DNA of 64,000 bases from Marinoscillum sp. 108 (GCF_902506655.1 NZ_LR734812.1:62001-126000); one strand, 5' to 3'; positions 1 to 9,017 are shown, counted from the first letter of the stretch. The notes: generated from the letters alone by a model not told the origin. Translations and numbers: made by a program.

Positions 1-1
1 C

Positions 2-637
2 CTACCCCATCAGGTGAAATACCTCGATTCGGCACTTGCCGACTATGCCTATGTGGGTGTGGGGCGCGACGATGGTGCTGAAAAAGGTGAATTTAGTGCC
101 ATTTATTACCAGGCAGAGCAATTCAATTTACTTCAAAGTGGTACCTTCTGGTTGTCTACCACACCCGAAAAACCATCAGTAGGCTGGGATGCCGCACTGC
201 CTCGTGTTTGTACCTATGGGCTCTTCGAAAAGAAATCTGACGGACAAAAATTTTGGGTGTTCAACACCCATTTTGATCACATTGGGGTGGAAGCTCGGGT
301 GAACTCCATGAAGTTGATTTTGGATCAGATGGAGCGTTTCAACAAGCAAAAACTACCAACTGTACTGATGGGTGATTTGAATGTAGAACCTACCGAAGGA
401 CCCATTCTGGAGATGACCAGGAAACTTGATGATACACGTGCAGTGGCCAAGCTGACGTTTGGTCCGGATGCCACCTTCAATGGTTTCAGATTTGAAGAAA
501 CTCCCCAGAAGAGAATTGACTACATCGCTATCAACGAACAGTTTGATGCGCTGAAGTATGCGGTTCTTACGGACTCCAATGATCAAAAGTATATTTCTGA
601 TCACTTTGCAGTATACTGTGAATTGGCATTTAAGTGA
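2..637 (+). CDS. Endonuclease/exonuclease/phosphatase family protein, 3' part
   Basis: C-terminal part of an EEP-fold (DNase I-like) metal-dependent phosphoesterase. The reading frame stays open to the first base of the window, so the true start lies upstream and the GTG at 14 is only an internal codon. The active-site landmarks of the fold are visible in order: NTHFDHIG in the middle, GDLNVEPTEG (metal and catalytic Asp/Asn), RIDYIAIN, and SDHFAVYCEL at the end. These predict hydrolysis of a phosphodiester or phosphomonoester. The substrate cannot be told from sequence: relatives act on DNA, sphingomyelin or inositol phosphates. No signal peptide can be judged because the N-terminus is missing. 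Confidence 0.85.
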   Translation, partial: LPHQVKYLDSALADYAYVGVGRDDGAEKGEFSAIYYQAEQFNLLQSGTFWLSTTPEKPSVGWDAALPRVCTYGLFEKKSDGQKFWVFNTHFDHIGVEARVNSMKLILDQMERFNKQKLPTVLMGDLNVEPTEGPILEMTRKLDDTRAVAKLTFGPDATFNGFRFEETPQKRIDYIAINEQFDALKYAVLTDSNDQKYISDHFAVYCELAFK

Positions 638-732
638 GCGATTCTCTTGCGAAGTGAAGCCTTTCAGAAATAATATGTTTCCGACATGCCGAAAAGACAT
701 TTGAATACCCGCACTTTCTAAGTAACACTCCC

Positions 733-740
733 TAATTTTG
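733..740 (+). promoter_or_regulatory. Possible Bacteroidota -7 element (TAATTTTG)
   Basis: TAATTTTG fits the TAnnTTTG -7 consensus of the Bacteroidota primary sigma factor and lies about 100 bp before the dehydrogenase start at 844. A TTTG that could be the -33 box is at 700-703, but the 29-bp spacing is longer than usual. This is a motif match only. Confidence 0.22.
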
Positions 741-843
741 ACCGGAAAGTGATTGGCATTAATGGTAAGCCCAAAGCAACACTAATCCGACTGGCCAGAG
801 ACTGGCACATGGATGTAAAATTGGTATTCTTTAACCTTGTATC

Positions 844-3768
844 ATGAATTTTGACCTGCTTGAAAAGCAACTAGAGGGAGAACTCTTCACCGATGAGACC
901 ACCAGAAAGCTGTATGCTACGGACGCTTCGGCTTACCGTGAGATTCCCCTGGCTGTGGCCATTCCTGAGTCGGATGCGGACATTGTCGCACTTATTCGGT
1001 TTGCCAATGAGCATGGAACCTCGGTCATTCCCCGCACGGCCGGCACCTCTCTCGCCGGTCAGGTGGTGGGCGGAGGCATCGTGGTGGATGTGTCCAAGCA
1101 TTTCAATCAGATACTAGAGATCAACGAAAAAGAAGGCTGGGCCAGGGTGCAGCCAGGCATCGTGCGCGACGACCTGAATGCCGCACTGAAGCCTTACGGC
1201 TATTTCTTTGCGCCGGAAACTTCCACAGCCAACCGAGCCATGATCGGCGGGATGATCGGTAACAACAGCTGTGGCAGCAACTCCATCGTCTACGGCAGTA
1301 CACGCGAACACCTGATGGAAGTGAATACGATTCTGGCAGATGGCAGCCAGGCGTGGTTTGGCCCATTGGATATGAATGCCTTCCTGGCGCGATGCAACGG
1401 CATGAGTACCTCCGGTGAACTGGAGGCATCGATCTACTTTCAGATCAAGGAAATGTTATCGGATCAGGAGAACCTGGGAGCCATCAAAGAGGGCTTCCCG
1501 AAGGCTTCTGTCCCCCGAAGAAATACAGGCTATGCCATCGACATGCTGGCAGAAATGGTTCCATTCAAAGAAAATGGTGCGGTTTTTAATTTTTCAAAGC
1601 TGATAGCAGGCTCAGAGGGAACGCTGGCATTTGTCACATCCGCTAAAATCAAGCTGACGCCCATCGCTCCACCACATAAGCGGCTGGTATGTATCCACTG
1701 CCATACCATCGATGAGTCCTTGCGGGCCAATCTGGTAGCCCTTAAGCATCAGCCCACGGCTTGTGAGCTGATGGATCACTATGTGCTGGAGGCCACCAAA
1801 AGAAATATTACCTATCGCGATTATCGCTTTTTTGTGGAAGGTGATCCACAGGCCATATTGGTGGCAGAGCTCACCCACGATTCGGAGGAGGCTGCTGATG
1901 TGGCAGCCGCTGCCCTGATCAAAGATTTACAGGACGCAGGATATGGATACTCTTTTCCGGTGATTGCCGGAGAGGATATCAAAAAGGTGTGGGGATTGAG
2001 AAAAGCTGGCCTGGGCCTATTGTCCAATGTGGCCGGAGATGCCAAGCCTGCTCCGGTGATCGAAGACACGGCTGTGGATGTGCAGGATCTGCCGGAATAC
2101 ATTGCAGAATTTAATGAGATACTGGCCAGGCATGACCTCTTCTGTGTGCACTATGCCCACGCAGGCTCAGGGGAATTGCACTTGCGCCCGATCATTGACC
2201 TTAAAACAGCAGATGGAAGACGGCTTTTCAGAACCATAGCTGAGGAGATCGCCACGCTGGTAAAGAAATATAAGGGATCGCTCTCCGGGGAGCATGGAGA
2301 TGGACGCTTGCGTGGAGAGTTTATTCCACAGATGGTCGGTGAGCACAACTATGAACTCATCAAAAAGGTGAAGCAGACCTGGGATCCTAAGAACATTCTC
2401 AATCCGGGTAAGATCGTGAACACACCTCCGATGGATACCAGCCTGCGGTATGAAGAGAATCAGGTAACCCGGGAGTTTGAGACGGTGTTGGATTTTTCTG
2501 ATACTGAGGGGTATCTGCGGGCCGCAGAGCAGTGTAATGGCTCCGGAGACTGTAGAAAAACCGAGCTCAGCGGAGGCACGATGTGTCCGAGTTACATGGC
2601 TACCCGCAACGAAAAGGAGACCACCAGAGCCCGGGCCAACATCCTTCGGGAGATGCTCACCAGGTCCGAGGAGGCCAATCCTTTTGCTCATGAGGAGATC
2701 AAGGAAGTGATGGACCTCTGCCTGAGCTGCAAGGGCTGCAAGTCTGAGTGCCCTTCCAACGTAGACATGGGTAAGCTCAAGCAGGAGTGGCAGTATCAAT
2801 ACTACAAAGAAAAGGGCGTGCCTTTCAGGAGCCGACTCATTGGGAACTTCGCCGGAGGCATGAAGCTGGCATCATGGGTGCCCTGGGGCTATCGGTTCAC
2901 TTTTGGCAATCAGGTCACTTCTACCCTGGCCAAGTCGGTGATGGGATTTGCCCAAAAACGAAGCATGCCAAAGCTCTCCAAGCAAACTTGGGAACGCTGG
3001 TTCAAAAAGGAATTTAAGCCTACGGTGAGTGAGCCTATCAAACAAGTCTATCTATTTATTGATGAGTTGCTCAACTACAATGAAGCGGAGATTGGAATCA
3101 CTACCGTCAAACTACTGGATAAGCTTGGGTATGAAGTGGTATACATTGAGCATCAGGAGTCTGGTCGTAGTTTCTTGTCCAAAGGACTGCTGGATAAGGC
3201 CAAATCATTAGCACGGGCCAATGTGGATTTATTCAAAAACCTGATCGATGAAGAGACTCCGCTGATCGGGGTGGAGCCCTCGGCCATTCTCACTTTTAGG
3301 GACGAGTACCCTGACCTGCTGAGGGGTGAGGATAAAGAAGCCGCCAAAGCTATTGCTGCCAACACCTTTATGGTAGAGGAGTTCTTAGCTAAGGAATTGG
3401 AGGCTGGTCACATCGATTTGTCGCTTTTCAGGGAGCAAAAACAACTCATCAAACTGCATGGCCATTGTCAACAGAAGGCCCTATCCTCTTTGACACCTGT
3501 CAAAAAAATACTGACAAAAATGGGAAGCAATGAGGTACACCTCATCCCTTCGGGATGCTGTGGGATGGCCGGTTCATTTGGGTACGAAAAGGAGCATTAT
3601 GACCTCTCCATGCAAATTGGCGAGTTGGTGCTCTTCCCTACCGTGCGCAAGCAGCCAGAGGAGGTGATCATTGCTGCTGCAGGTACCAGCTGCCGTCATC
3701 AGGTAAAGGATGGCACCGGCAGAGTGGCCAAACATCCGGTGGAGATTATCTGGGAGGCTTTGAAGTAA
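844..3768 (+). CDS. FAD-binding and (4Fe-4S)-binding dehydrogenase (D-lactate / D-2-hydroxyacid type)
   Basis: Large 974-aa flavin and iron-sulfur oxidoreductase of the YdiJ / FAD-linked D-2-hydroxyacid dehydrogenase type. Residues about 35-270 form the FAD-binding PCMH domain (RTAGTSLAGQVVGGGIVVDV; GGMIGNNSCGSNS). About 270-530 is the FAD-linked oxidase C-terminal domain (HYAHAGSGELHLRP; SGEHGDGR). From about 560 there is an iron-sulfur half with a first Cys group (CNGSGDCRK, MCPSYMATR) and a ferredoxin motif CLSCKGCKSECP near 625. The end carries a CCG-type cysteine motif (GCCGMAGSFGYE, near 902). Such proteins oxidise a D-2-hydroxyacid and pass electrons to the respiratory chain. It stands alone on this strand, with the toxin-antitoxin pair starting 42 bp downstream. 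The exact substrate (lactate, 2-hydroxyglutarate or glycolate) is not resolved. Confidence 0.9.
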   Translation: MNFDLLEKQLEGELFTDETTRKLYATDASAYREIPLAVAIPESDADIVALIRFANEHGTSVIPRTAGTSLAGQVVGGGIVVDVSKHFNQILEINEKEGWARVQPGIVRDDLNAALKPYGYFFAPETSTANRAMIGGMIGNNSCGSNSIVYGSTREHLMEVNTILADGSQAWFGPLDMNAFLARCNGMSTSGELEASIYFQIKEMLSDQENLGAIKEGFPKASVPRRNTGYAIDMLAEMVPFKENGAVFNFSKLIAGSEGTLAFVTSAKIKLTPIAPPHKRLVCIHCHTIDESLRANLVALKHQPTACELMDHYVLEATKRNITYRDYRFFVEGDPQAILVAELTHDSEEAADVAAAALIKDLQDAGYGYSFPVIAGEDIKKVWGLRKAGLGLLSNVAGDAKPAPVIEDTAVDVQDLPEYIAEFNEILARHDLFCVHYAHAGSGELHLRPIIDLKTADGRRLFRTIAEEIATLVKKYKGSLSGEHGDGRLRGEFIPQMVGEHNYELIKKVKQTWDPKNILNPGKIVNTPPMDTSLRYEENQVTREFETVLDFSDTEGYLRAAEQCNGSGDCRKTELSGGTMCPSYMATRNEKETTRARANILREMLTRSEEANPFAHEEIKEVMDLCLSCKGCKSECPSNVDMGKLKQEWQYQYYKEKGVPFRSRLIGNFAGGMKLASWVPWGYRFTFGNQVTSTLAKSVMGFAQKRSMPKLSKQTWERWFKKEFKPTVSEPIKQVYLFIDELLNYNEAEIGITTVKLLDKLGYEVVYIEHQESGRSFLSKGLLDKAKSLARANVDLFKNLIDEETPLIGVEPSAILTFRDEYPDLLRGEDKEAAKAIAANTFMVEEFLAKELEAGHIDLSLFREQKQLIKLHGHCQQKALSSLTPVKKILTKMGSNEVHLIPSGCCGMAGSFGYEKEHYDLSMQIGELVLFPTVRKQPEEVIIAAAGTSCRHQVKDGTGRVAKHPVEIIWEALK

Positions 3769-3810
3769 AGTATTCGTGCATGATGGTATTTTCCTTTATT
3801 TTAGGGGTAC

Positions 3811-4221
3811 ATGATCTTGCAACCCAAGCAAATACAAAAGGTAATTACTCTGGTCACCGAACAGATAGGTGTTGTGAAAGGCATTTATGTCTTTGGGAGT
3901 GGCGCAGGGACGGGCTACACCGATGAAAGCGACGTGGATCTGGCGCTATTGCCGCAAAAGCAGATAGCCACGGAGGTACTTTGGGAACTCAAAAATCAGT
4001 TGAGCGATTTGGTGCGACGTGAAGTGGACCTGGTGGATTTATCAGTGGCTACCACGGTGCTGGCTATGCAGGTGGTCTCAGGCGGAGTTCGCATTTACTC
4101 CTCCGAACCGCTCGCTTCGGAGCGGTATGAGACGCTGATATTTAGTATGTATCTCACCCTCAATGATGACCGTAAAGGAATTCTTGAAGAAATAGAAAAA
4201 AACAAGACCATTTATGGATGA
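3811..4221 (+). CDS. mntA: MntA-type nucleotidyltransferase antitoxin
   Basis: 136-aa minimal nucleotidyltransferase. The catalytic signature GS-X10-DxD is intact: GS at residues 29-30, then Asp41 and Asp43 in ESDVDLALL. This is the active site of MntA proteins, which in the characterised Shewanella system inactivate the partner HEPN toxin by adding AMP to a tyrosine. The stop codon overlaps the next gene by 8 bp, the usual translational coupling of this type VII toxin-antitoxin arrangement. A short GC-rich palindrome (ccgctc/gagcgg) lies in the coding sequence near 4110. Family assignment is firm; activity in this organism is inferred. Confidence 0.86.
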   Translation: MILQPKQIQKVITLVTEQIGVVKGIYVFGSGAGTGYTDESDVDLALLPQKQIATEVLWELKNQLSDLVRREVDLVDLSVATTVLAMQVVSGGVRIYSSEPLASERYETLIFSMYLTLNDDRKGILEEIEKNKTIYG

Positions 4222-4615
4222 TGTTATTCAGGCGAAAGTAGCCACAATCGAAAAATGCCTCAAGCGCATTCAAGAAGAGGCATCTCATGACTGGAAAAAT
4301 AATTTCACCCATCAGGATGCCTTACTTCTGAATCTGGAGCGTGCGTGTCAGGCTGCTATTGATTGTGCTTTGCACATTGTGAGAAAGAAGCATTTGGGCC
4401 TACCCAAAATCACCCGTGAAGCATTTGACCTTCTGAATAATGCAGGGATTATCGATTCGCCTATTTCTGAAAATATGAAAAAAATGGTTGGCTTCAGAAA
4501 TTTGGCAGTACATGATTACGCAACACTCAATCTCGATATTTTGGAAGCCATTTTAACCAGGAAATTGACCGTCTTCTCTTCTTTTTGCAAAACAGTCATC
4601 AACCTATCCTTGTAA
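4214..4615 (+). CDS. hepT: HepT-type HEPN toxin (RNase)
   Basis: 133-aa all-helical HEPN (DUF86) protein. The RX4HxY catalytic motif is complete (RNLAVHDY; Arg95, His100, Tyr102), so both the RNase centre and the tyrosine that MntA modifies are present. It begins 8 bp inside mntA, as expected for a co-translated toxin-antitoxin pair. In the known system HepT cleaves RNA and is kept silent by AMPylation from MntA. All key residues in both partners are present, so this looks like a functional module and not a relic. Confidence 0.87.
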   Translation: MDDVIQAKVATIEKCLKRIQEEASHDWKNNFTHQDALLLNLERACQAAIDCALHIVRKKHLGLPKITREAFDLLNNAGIIDSPISENMKKMVGFRNLAVHDYATLNLDILEAILTRKLTVFSSFCKTVINLSL

Positions 4616-4623
4616 GTAAAAAA

Positions 4624-5505
4624 ATGTCTCAGAAAGTAGCGTTAGTACTATCCAGCGGTGGCGCCAGAGGATTGGCCCACATAGGCGTGATCGAAGCCCT
4701 GGAGGAAAAAGGTTATGAGATCACGTCAGTTTCTGGTTCCTCGATGGGCGCTGTGGTAGGTGCTTTTTATGCCTGCGGAAAGCTGAAGGAGTATAAAGAG
4801 TGGGCCTTGAATCTGGATCGATACGATGTATTCAAGCTGATTGATTTTACCTTTTCGGTGCAGGGATTTGTGAAAGGAGAGCGGGTGTTCAAGACCTTGA
4901 AAACCATCATCCCTGATCAGAACATTGAAGACATGCGGATTCCTTTTGCGGCTTTGGTGACAGACATCAAAGCCAAAACCCAGGAGGTATTCAGGACAGG
5001 AAGCATGTATCAGGCCATCAAAGCTTCGGTGGCCATTCCTACGGTGATCAAGCCGGTGATGATCAATGGCAGGGAGTATATAGACGGAGGTGTCACCAAC
5101 CCCATTCCCATAGAGCACGTGCACCGCACTGAAGGAGATATACTGGTGGTGTCCAACGTAAACGCCATTATGCCTTTTGTGAAGGTAAAGGAGGACAAGG
5201 TGTTGGAGGCGGAAAGTGCTACCTACAATCAGAAAATCCAGGCCTTTATCAACGGATGGGGTAAGCTCCTGCCGGGCAACACTGAGACGGAGAAAAAACT
5301 TGGCTTTTTCGATTTGCTGAATGAATCCATTGACCTGATGCAGGATAAGCTTACCTCCTTGCTGCTGGAAAAATATAAGCCTGACCTGCTGGTGAATATA
5401 TCCCGTGAGGCTTGTAGTACTTTTGAGTTTTATAAGGCCAAGGAGATGATAGAGCTGGGGAAAGATTTGTTTGAAGCGGCCTATCAGGCAAAGCGGAGAG
5501 ATTAG
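4624..5505 (+). CDS. Patatin-like phospholipase (bacterial NTE/RssA type)
   Basis: 293-aa serine hydrolase of the patatin family. The oxyanion-hole loop SSGGARG (residues 10-16), the nucleophile elbow GSSMG (Ser40) and the catalytic Asp in YIDGGVTNP (about 154) form the Ser-Asp dyad. There is no signal peptide, so it is probably a cytoplasmic or membrane-associated lipid acyl hydrolase. The ATG at 4624 is preferred: an upstream in-frame ATG at 4585 would overlap hepT by 31 bp and add 13 residues before the conserved N-terminal strand. It follows hepT by 8 bp and may be read from the same transcript. It differs clearly from the second patatin at 9018. Confidence 0.88.
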   Translation: MSQKVALVLSSGGARGLAHIGVIEALEEKGYEITSVSGSSMGAVVGAFYACGKLKEYKEWALNLDRYDVFKLIDFTFSVQGFVKGERVFKTLKTIIPDQNIEDMRIPFAALVTDIKAKTQEVFRTGSMYQAIKASVAIPTVIKPVMINGREYIDGGVTNPIPIEHVHRTEGDILVVSNVNAIMPFVKVKEDKVLEAESATYNQKIQAFINGWGKLLPGNTETEKKLGFFDLLNESIDLMQDKLTSLLLEKYKPDLLVNISREACSTFEFYKAKEMIELGKDLFEAAYQAKRRD

Positions 5506-5804
5506 TTGGTAGTGAGGGAGCCGATGCGGCTGTCTTCGTAGATCAAAATATCCAGCAGCGCGTCTATCAGCATGGTCGGCTGTTTGAACCCCAGAAATCC
5601 TCGGTGCTTGCCCTCGATGACCTGACCCGTTTCCATTTTAAAGGTGATCTTTGTGGTTTCCGCCAGATTGTTGGATTGGAGAAAATGGATTTGCATGACG
5701 GAGGTGTGGAGTTCATCATGATATTTGCAATTAAGCTTCCAGGTCAGTTCGTGATTTTTCTCACATATTTTATTCAGTAAATTGACCAGCGTAATTTCAT
5801 CCAT
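5502..5804 (-). CDS. Hypothetical protein (100 aa)
   Basis: Unrecognised small cytoplasmic protein without signal peptide or membrane segment. Its tail overlaps the end of the patatin gene by 4 bp in convergent orientation. The sequence alternates hydrophobic and polar residues (MQIHFLQ, TKITFKMETGQVIEG), suggesting a small beta-sheet domain, followed by a short helical end (MLIDALLDILIYEDSR). It is divergent from the AMP nucleosidase gene that starts 46 bp away. The coding call rests on the clean ORF filling the space between two sure genes. Confidence 0.6.
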   Translation of the reverse strand: MDEITLVNLLNKICEKNHELTWKLNCKYHDELHTSVMQIHFLQSNNLAETTKITFKMETGQVIEGKHRGFLGFKQPTMLIDALLDILIYEDSRIGSLTTN

Positions 5805-5850
5805 TGTGTTTAAGATAAGAGTTCATTCAGAATAACCCAAATTTGAAAGT

Positions 5851-6621
5851 ATGAAAACAAAACAGGAGATCATCGAAAACTGGCTACCCAGGTACACAGG
5901 TTTGCCTTTGGAAAACTTTGGCCAATACATTCTGCTGACCAATTTTAAAAACTACGTGACGCTCTTTGCTGAGTGGAACGACGTGGAAGTAGTAGGCACT
6001 GGGCACCCCATGCAGTGCGCTACAGCAGATGGCATCACCATTATCAACTTTGGAATGGGCTCGGCCAATGCTGCCACCATTTCGGATCTGCTGGGGGCCA
6101 TTGAGCCCAAGGCGGTTTTGTTTTTGGGGAAATGCGGTGGTCTCAAAATGAAAAATGAAGTGGGAGACCTTATTTTGCCGATTGCCGCCATCAGGGGAGA
6201 AGGTACTTCCAATGACTATATGCTACCTGAGGTACCCGCTCTGCCGGCTTTTGCTCTGCAAAAGGCCATCTCTACCACCATCCGGGAGTACGGCCAGGAC
6301 TACTGGACAGGTACGGTCTACACTACCAACCGTCGGGTGTGGGAGCATGATAACAAGTTCAAAAAATACCTCAAGAAGATTCGTGCCATGGCCATAGACA
6401 TGGAAACGGCTACCATCTTCACCACGGCTTTTGCCAATGAAATGCCGGCCGGAGCACTGCTGCTGGTATCGGACATCCCCATGATTCCGGAGGGCGTAAA
6501 AACGGACGAAAGTGATAAAAAGGTGAGTGCTCAGTTTGTGGAGCAGCACCTGAAGATCGGTATCGATTCACTGAAGCAGTTGATCAATAACGCTCAAACA
6601 GTGAAGCACCTGAAGTTCTAA
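5851..6621 (+). CDS. amn: AMP nucleosidase
   Basis: 256-aa nucleoside phosphorylase-fold enzyme of the short Bacteroidota AMP nucleosidase type, which splits AMP into adenine and ribose 5-phosphate. Typical features are the GMGSANAATISDLLGAIEP region, the FLGKCGGL loop, the long phosphate/ribose segment (LPIAAIRGEGTSNDYMLP) and the AIDMETATIFT motif, whose Met-Glu contacts the ribose in this fold. The length fits the single-domain form; the enterobacterial enzyme carries an additional N-terminal domain. It is likely a monocistronic purine-salvage gene, closed by a strong hairpin at 6631-6665. Confidence 0.88.
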   Translation: MKTKQEIIENWLPRYTGLPLENFGQYILLTNFKNYVTLFAEWNDVEVVGTGHPMQCATADGITIINFGMGSANAATISDLLGAIEPKAVLFLGKCGGLKMKNEVGDLILPIAAIRGEGTSNDYMLPEVPALPAFALQKAISTTIREYGQDYWTGTVYTTNRRVWEHDNKFKKYLKKIRAMAIDMETATIFTTAFANEMPAGALLLVSDIPMIPEGVKTDESDKKVSAQFVEQHLKIGIDSLKQLINNAQTVKHLKF

Positions 6622-6630
6622 GCGAGACAC

Positions 6631-6665
6631 AAAAAAGCCGGAGCGGCCACAGGCCGCTCCGGTTT
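6631..6665. terminator. Bidirectional rho-independent terminator
   Basis: Perfect 11-bp stem (ccggagcggcc / ggccgctccgg, 6638-6648 and 6652-6662) with a 3-nt loop. A run of A on the left gives a T-run for minus-strand transcripts; the short ttt on the right serves the plus strand. It lies between the convergent amn and DUF4382 lipoprotein genes and probably ends both. Confidence 0.85.
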
Positions 6666-6696
6666 ACTCAATTGATCTATATAAAGGAAAACTGTG

Positions 6697-7569
6697 CTAT
6701 TGATGTTCGAGTGTTAGCGTGTCTATGTTGCTGACCACCCCGCTCATTACATTCACTCCGCTCATGGTAGTGACGTTAAATCCACTGTTTTCTTCAGGGA
6801 CAGCCACTATTTCATAATCCCCCTCTTCCAAAAGCTCAATCAAAAAGTAACCCGTTTCTTCGGGAATGGTGGATACACTGTCTTCATCGTGAATGACATA
6901 AACTACGGAAGAAACTGTGTCAGGCCAGATCATACCCTCGATCGCGCCATACTCATCCTCTTCGTCAAGCGCCAGAAGCGTGGCATGAATGACAGGCTTT
7001 AGGTTGTATTTGCCAGAGTTGCCGGCTTTTACAATGGATCTGGAGGCATCAAAGTCCAGCACCAGTTTGTATTCTTTTCCTTCTTCTATGTCTGCATCTA
7101 TTTTGATCTTGAGCCCTGAGGAGTTTCCTGAGGGCACTTTCAGCTCCACGGTGTCCCCATCTACCACCAGGTGATTATTGGCACCCAGGATCAGCCGCAC
7201 TTCTTTGAGTTCGCCTTCAGGAATATCAATGTCTGCCAGCAGGGCCTCGTTGCCGTTGTTGAGCTCCAGCAGGTCAAAAACCATGGGCTCTATCTCCACC
7301 GTTACCCAGTGACTTTCTGATTCCTCCTGATCTTCGGAATTTCCTTCTTCATCTTCAAGGTCCTCATCCTCTATTGAATCCAGTTCATGTTTGTACTCCA
7401 GTCCAACCACGTCTATCAGTACAGCATCGTATGCTGCCGGGTCATCCACCAGTACTATTCGCATAGCGGCATTGCCTCGGACGGACTTCATAGAGTCATT
7501 AGCACCTTCTTCACAGCTTGCCAGGATCAAGACTCCCGCAAGGAGGCTTACTAGAAATTGAGTCTTCAT
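6697..7569 (-). CDS. DUF4382 domain lipoprotein
   Basis: 290-aa exported lipoprotein. The start at 7569 is chosen because it gives a compact signal peptide ending in the lipobox LILASC; an upstream in-frame ATG would only add 14 residues. Residues about 25-185 match the DUF4382 pattern (AMRIVLVDDPAAYDAVLIDV, FDLLELNNGNEALLADIDIP, VDGDTVELKVPSGNSSGLKI, FDASRSIVKAGN). An acidic linker interrupts the domain (EDEDLEDEEGNSEDQEE). The last 80 residues look like a small beta-sandwich of the carboxypeptidase-regulatory type. It is probably surface or periplasmic; its function is unknown. Confidence 0.8.
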   Translation of the reverse strand: MKTQFLVSLLAGVLILASCEEGANDSMKSVRGNAAMRIVLVDDPAAYDAVLIDVVGLEYKHELDSIEDEDLEDEEGNSEDQEESESHWVTVEIEPMVFDLLELNNGNEALLADIDIPEGELKEVRLILGANNHLVVDGDTVELKVPSGNSSGLKIKIDADIEEGKEYKLVLDFDASRSIVKAGNSGKYNLKPVIHATLLALDEEDEYGAIEGMIWPDTVSSVVYVIHDEDSVSTIPEETGYFLIELLEEGDYEIVAVPEENSGFNVTTMSGVNVMSGVVSNIDTLTLEHQ

Positions 7570-7840
7570 ATTATCTTTTTTTAAGTGTAAAAAAGATAGG
7601 CCCCATACCAAAAATCAATCTGCCAGTGAACAAAAGATGGCGGGGCCTATCACAGCCTGCATGGCATAAGACAAAAGTGTTGCCAAAACAGTGTTTTTAT
7701 CTAAGCACTTGTTTTTCAGTCGGTTGAAAAAGGCCTGAATTGATCTTTTTTCTAAGAATGATTTTTTGAAAGTCAAATTGAGAATTTCCAGTGTGGCTTT
7801 TAACATTTTTTAATCCCACAGAAACAACCAATTCCTGAGG

Positions 7841-8188
7841 ATGCAGGTCTATAGGGATGTGAGAAAATTATTGATCCCATTTTTCATTGTAGTGCTGACC
7901 TCCTGTCAGAAGGAAACCGTTCAGGTGAATTGTGATGTGGACTATACCCTTGTAGCGCAGGATCAGACTTACTGGATTTGTGGAGGTAATTATCAGTTTG
8001 TCAGCAGTGACGAAAGGGATACGCTCAGGATTCAGTACAACGACATCCTCAGAGACTTTTTTGTGAACGAGGGTATACAGCTAGAGGATTTTCCTTTGGA
8101 AGTGAGTCTGTCATTCACCGAGCTACCCGCCGACCATACCTGCCGCGAATGGCTGAAGCAACTCACCTGCATTACCCGCCGCAACTAG
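7841..8188 (+). CDS. Small lipoprotein, unknown function
   Basis: 115-aa protein with an N-terminal hydrophobic stretch and lipobox VVLTSC, so it should be lipid-anchored. The mature part has four further Cys residues (NCDVDY, WICGGN, HTCREW, LTCITR), which may form disulfides. I recognise no domain. It is divergent from the DUF4382 lipoprotein across a 271-bp gap that holds no convincing gene, and it is followed by a hairpin at 8213. Confidence 0.68.
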   Translation: MQVYRDVRKLLIPFFIVVLTSCQKETVQVNCDVDYTLVAQDQTYWICGGNYQFVSSDERDTLRIQYNDILRDFFVNEGIQLEDFPLEVSLSFTELPADHTCREWLKQLTCITRRN

Positions 8189-8212
8189 GCGTATAGGAAT
8201 AGTTCTATTTAA

Positions 8213-8245
8213 CGTGCCCATAGTGCTATTGGGCCACCTTTTTTT
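8213..8245 (+). terminator. Probable rho-independent terminator
   Basis: gtgcccatag pairs with ctattgggccac with two one-base bulges, followed by a run of seven T at 8239-8245. It sits 25 bp after the small lipoprotein gene and separates it from the CHAP/patatin operon. Confidence 0.65.
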
Positions 8246-8351
8246 ATGTGATCACTCTTTTGAGGTATTGACTTAGCCTTCTCAAATCACTAGCTTAGAT
8301 GTTGTCATTCAGTTTTGAGTAAAATATGACTGAACATAGACAAAAGCAGCT

Positions 8352-9014
8352 ATGAGTGAATTACTGAAAATCGCCACGTCCCAACTTGGACAAAAAGAGA
8401 TCTCCGGTCCCGAAGATAATCCTACCATTGTGAACTACGCCAAAGAGATTGGCCTCTCCTGGATCAACGATGATGAGACCCCATGGTGCTCAGTATTCGT
8501 GGGATGGTGTGCCCTTAAAGCCGGGCTGAGCTACTCCAAAAGTGCCCTGGCCAGATCATGGCTGCACATAGGTACGCCCGTGAATGTGCCGGAGCCCGGA
8601 GATGTTGTGGTCTTCTGGCGGGAGAGTCTGCTGGGCACCAGCGGTCACGTGGGTTTCTTTATGGGCTATTCACAGGATTTGAAACGAATCTATTGCCTTG
8701 GCGGAAATCAGGGCAATCAGGTGAGTATATCGGCACAAAGTGCCGAGCGGTTGCTGGGCTTTCGCAGGCTCGCCAAATCCACCATTATCTCTCTTCCGGA
8801 GGGTGTGCTGCGCAAAGGAGATACCGGGGAGAAGGTGGTGCAGTTACAGGACGCTATGAAAGCTGCCAACTACGAGGTGGGTACTTCTGATGGGGTATTT
8901 GGGGCCAAAATGGATGCTGCCATCAAACTACTGCAAGCCAATGGCGGACTCAAGGCCGATGGTGTGTATGGCCCAAAGACGAAGAATTTATTGAATACCA
9001 TATTAAACGCCTAG
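8352..9014 (+). CDS. CHAP/NlpC-P60-type amidase with peptidoglycan-binding domain
   Basis: 220-aa putative cell-wall hydrolase of the TIGR02594 type. The N-terminal papain-like domain has the catalytic Cys46 in ETPWCSVFVGWC and His99 in SGHVGFFMG. From about residue 152 a peptidoglycan-binding type 1 domain follows (LRKGDTGEKVVQLQ, DGVFGAKMDAAIK, ADGVYGPKT). There is no signal peptide, so export would need lysis, a holin or a dedicated secretion system; endolysins and injected effectors are built this way. It is the first gene of a + strand run and ends 3 bp before the patatin gene. Activity on peptidoglycan is inferred from family. Confidence 0.85.
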   Translation: MSELLKIATSQLGQKEISGPEDNPTIVNYAKEIGLSWINDDETPWCSVFVGWCALKAGLSYSKSALARSWLHIGTPVNVPEPGDVVVFWRESLLGTSGHVGFFMGYSQDLKRIYCLGGNQGNQVSISAQSAERLLGFRRLAKSTIISLPEGVLRKGDTGEKVVQLQDAMKAANYEVGTSDGVFGAKMDAAIKLLQANGGLKADGVYGPKTKNLLNTILNA

Positions 9015-9017
9015 CCT

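Noticed and set aside
749-847. 32-residue ORF with GTG start whose stop overlaps the dehydrogenase ATG
   Set aside because: The peptide looks protein-like (NGKPKATLIRLARDWHMDV) and the overlap could mean coupling, but it is too short and unsupported to annotate; conservation would be needed.
7615-7806. 63-codon minus-strand ORF between two lipoprotein genes
   Set aside because: It fills the region where the promoters of both divergent genes must lie, has no domain or signal peptide, and no supporting terminator.
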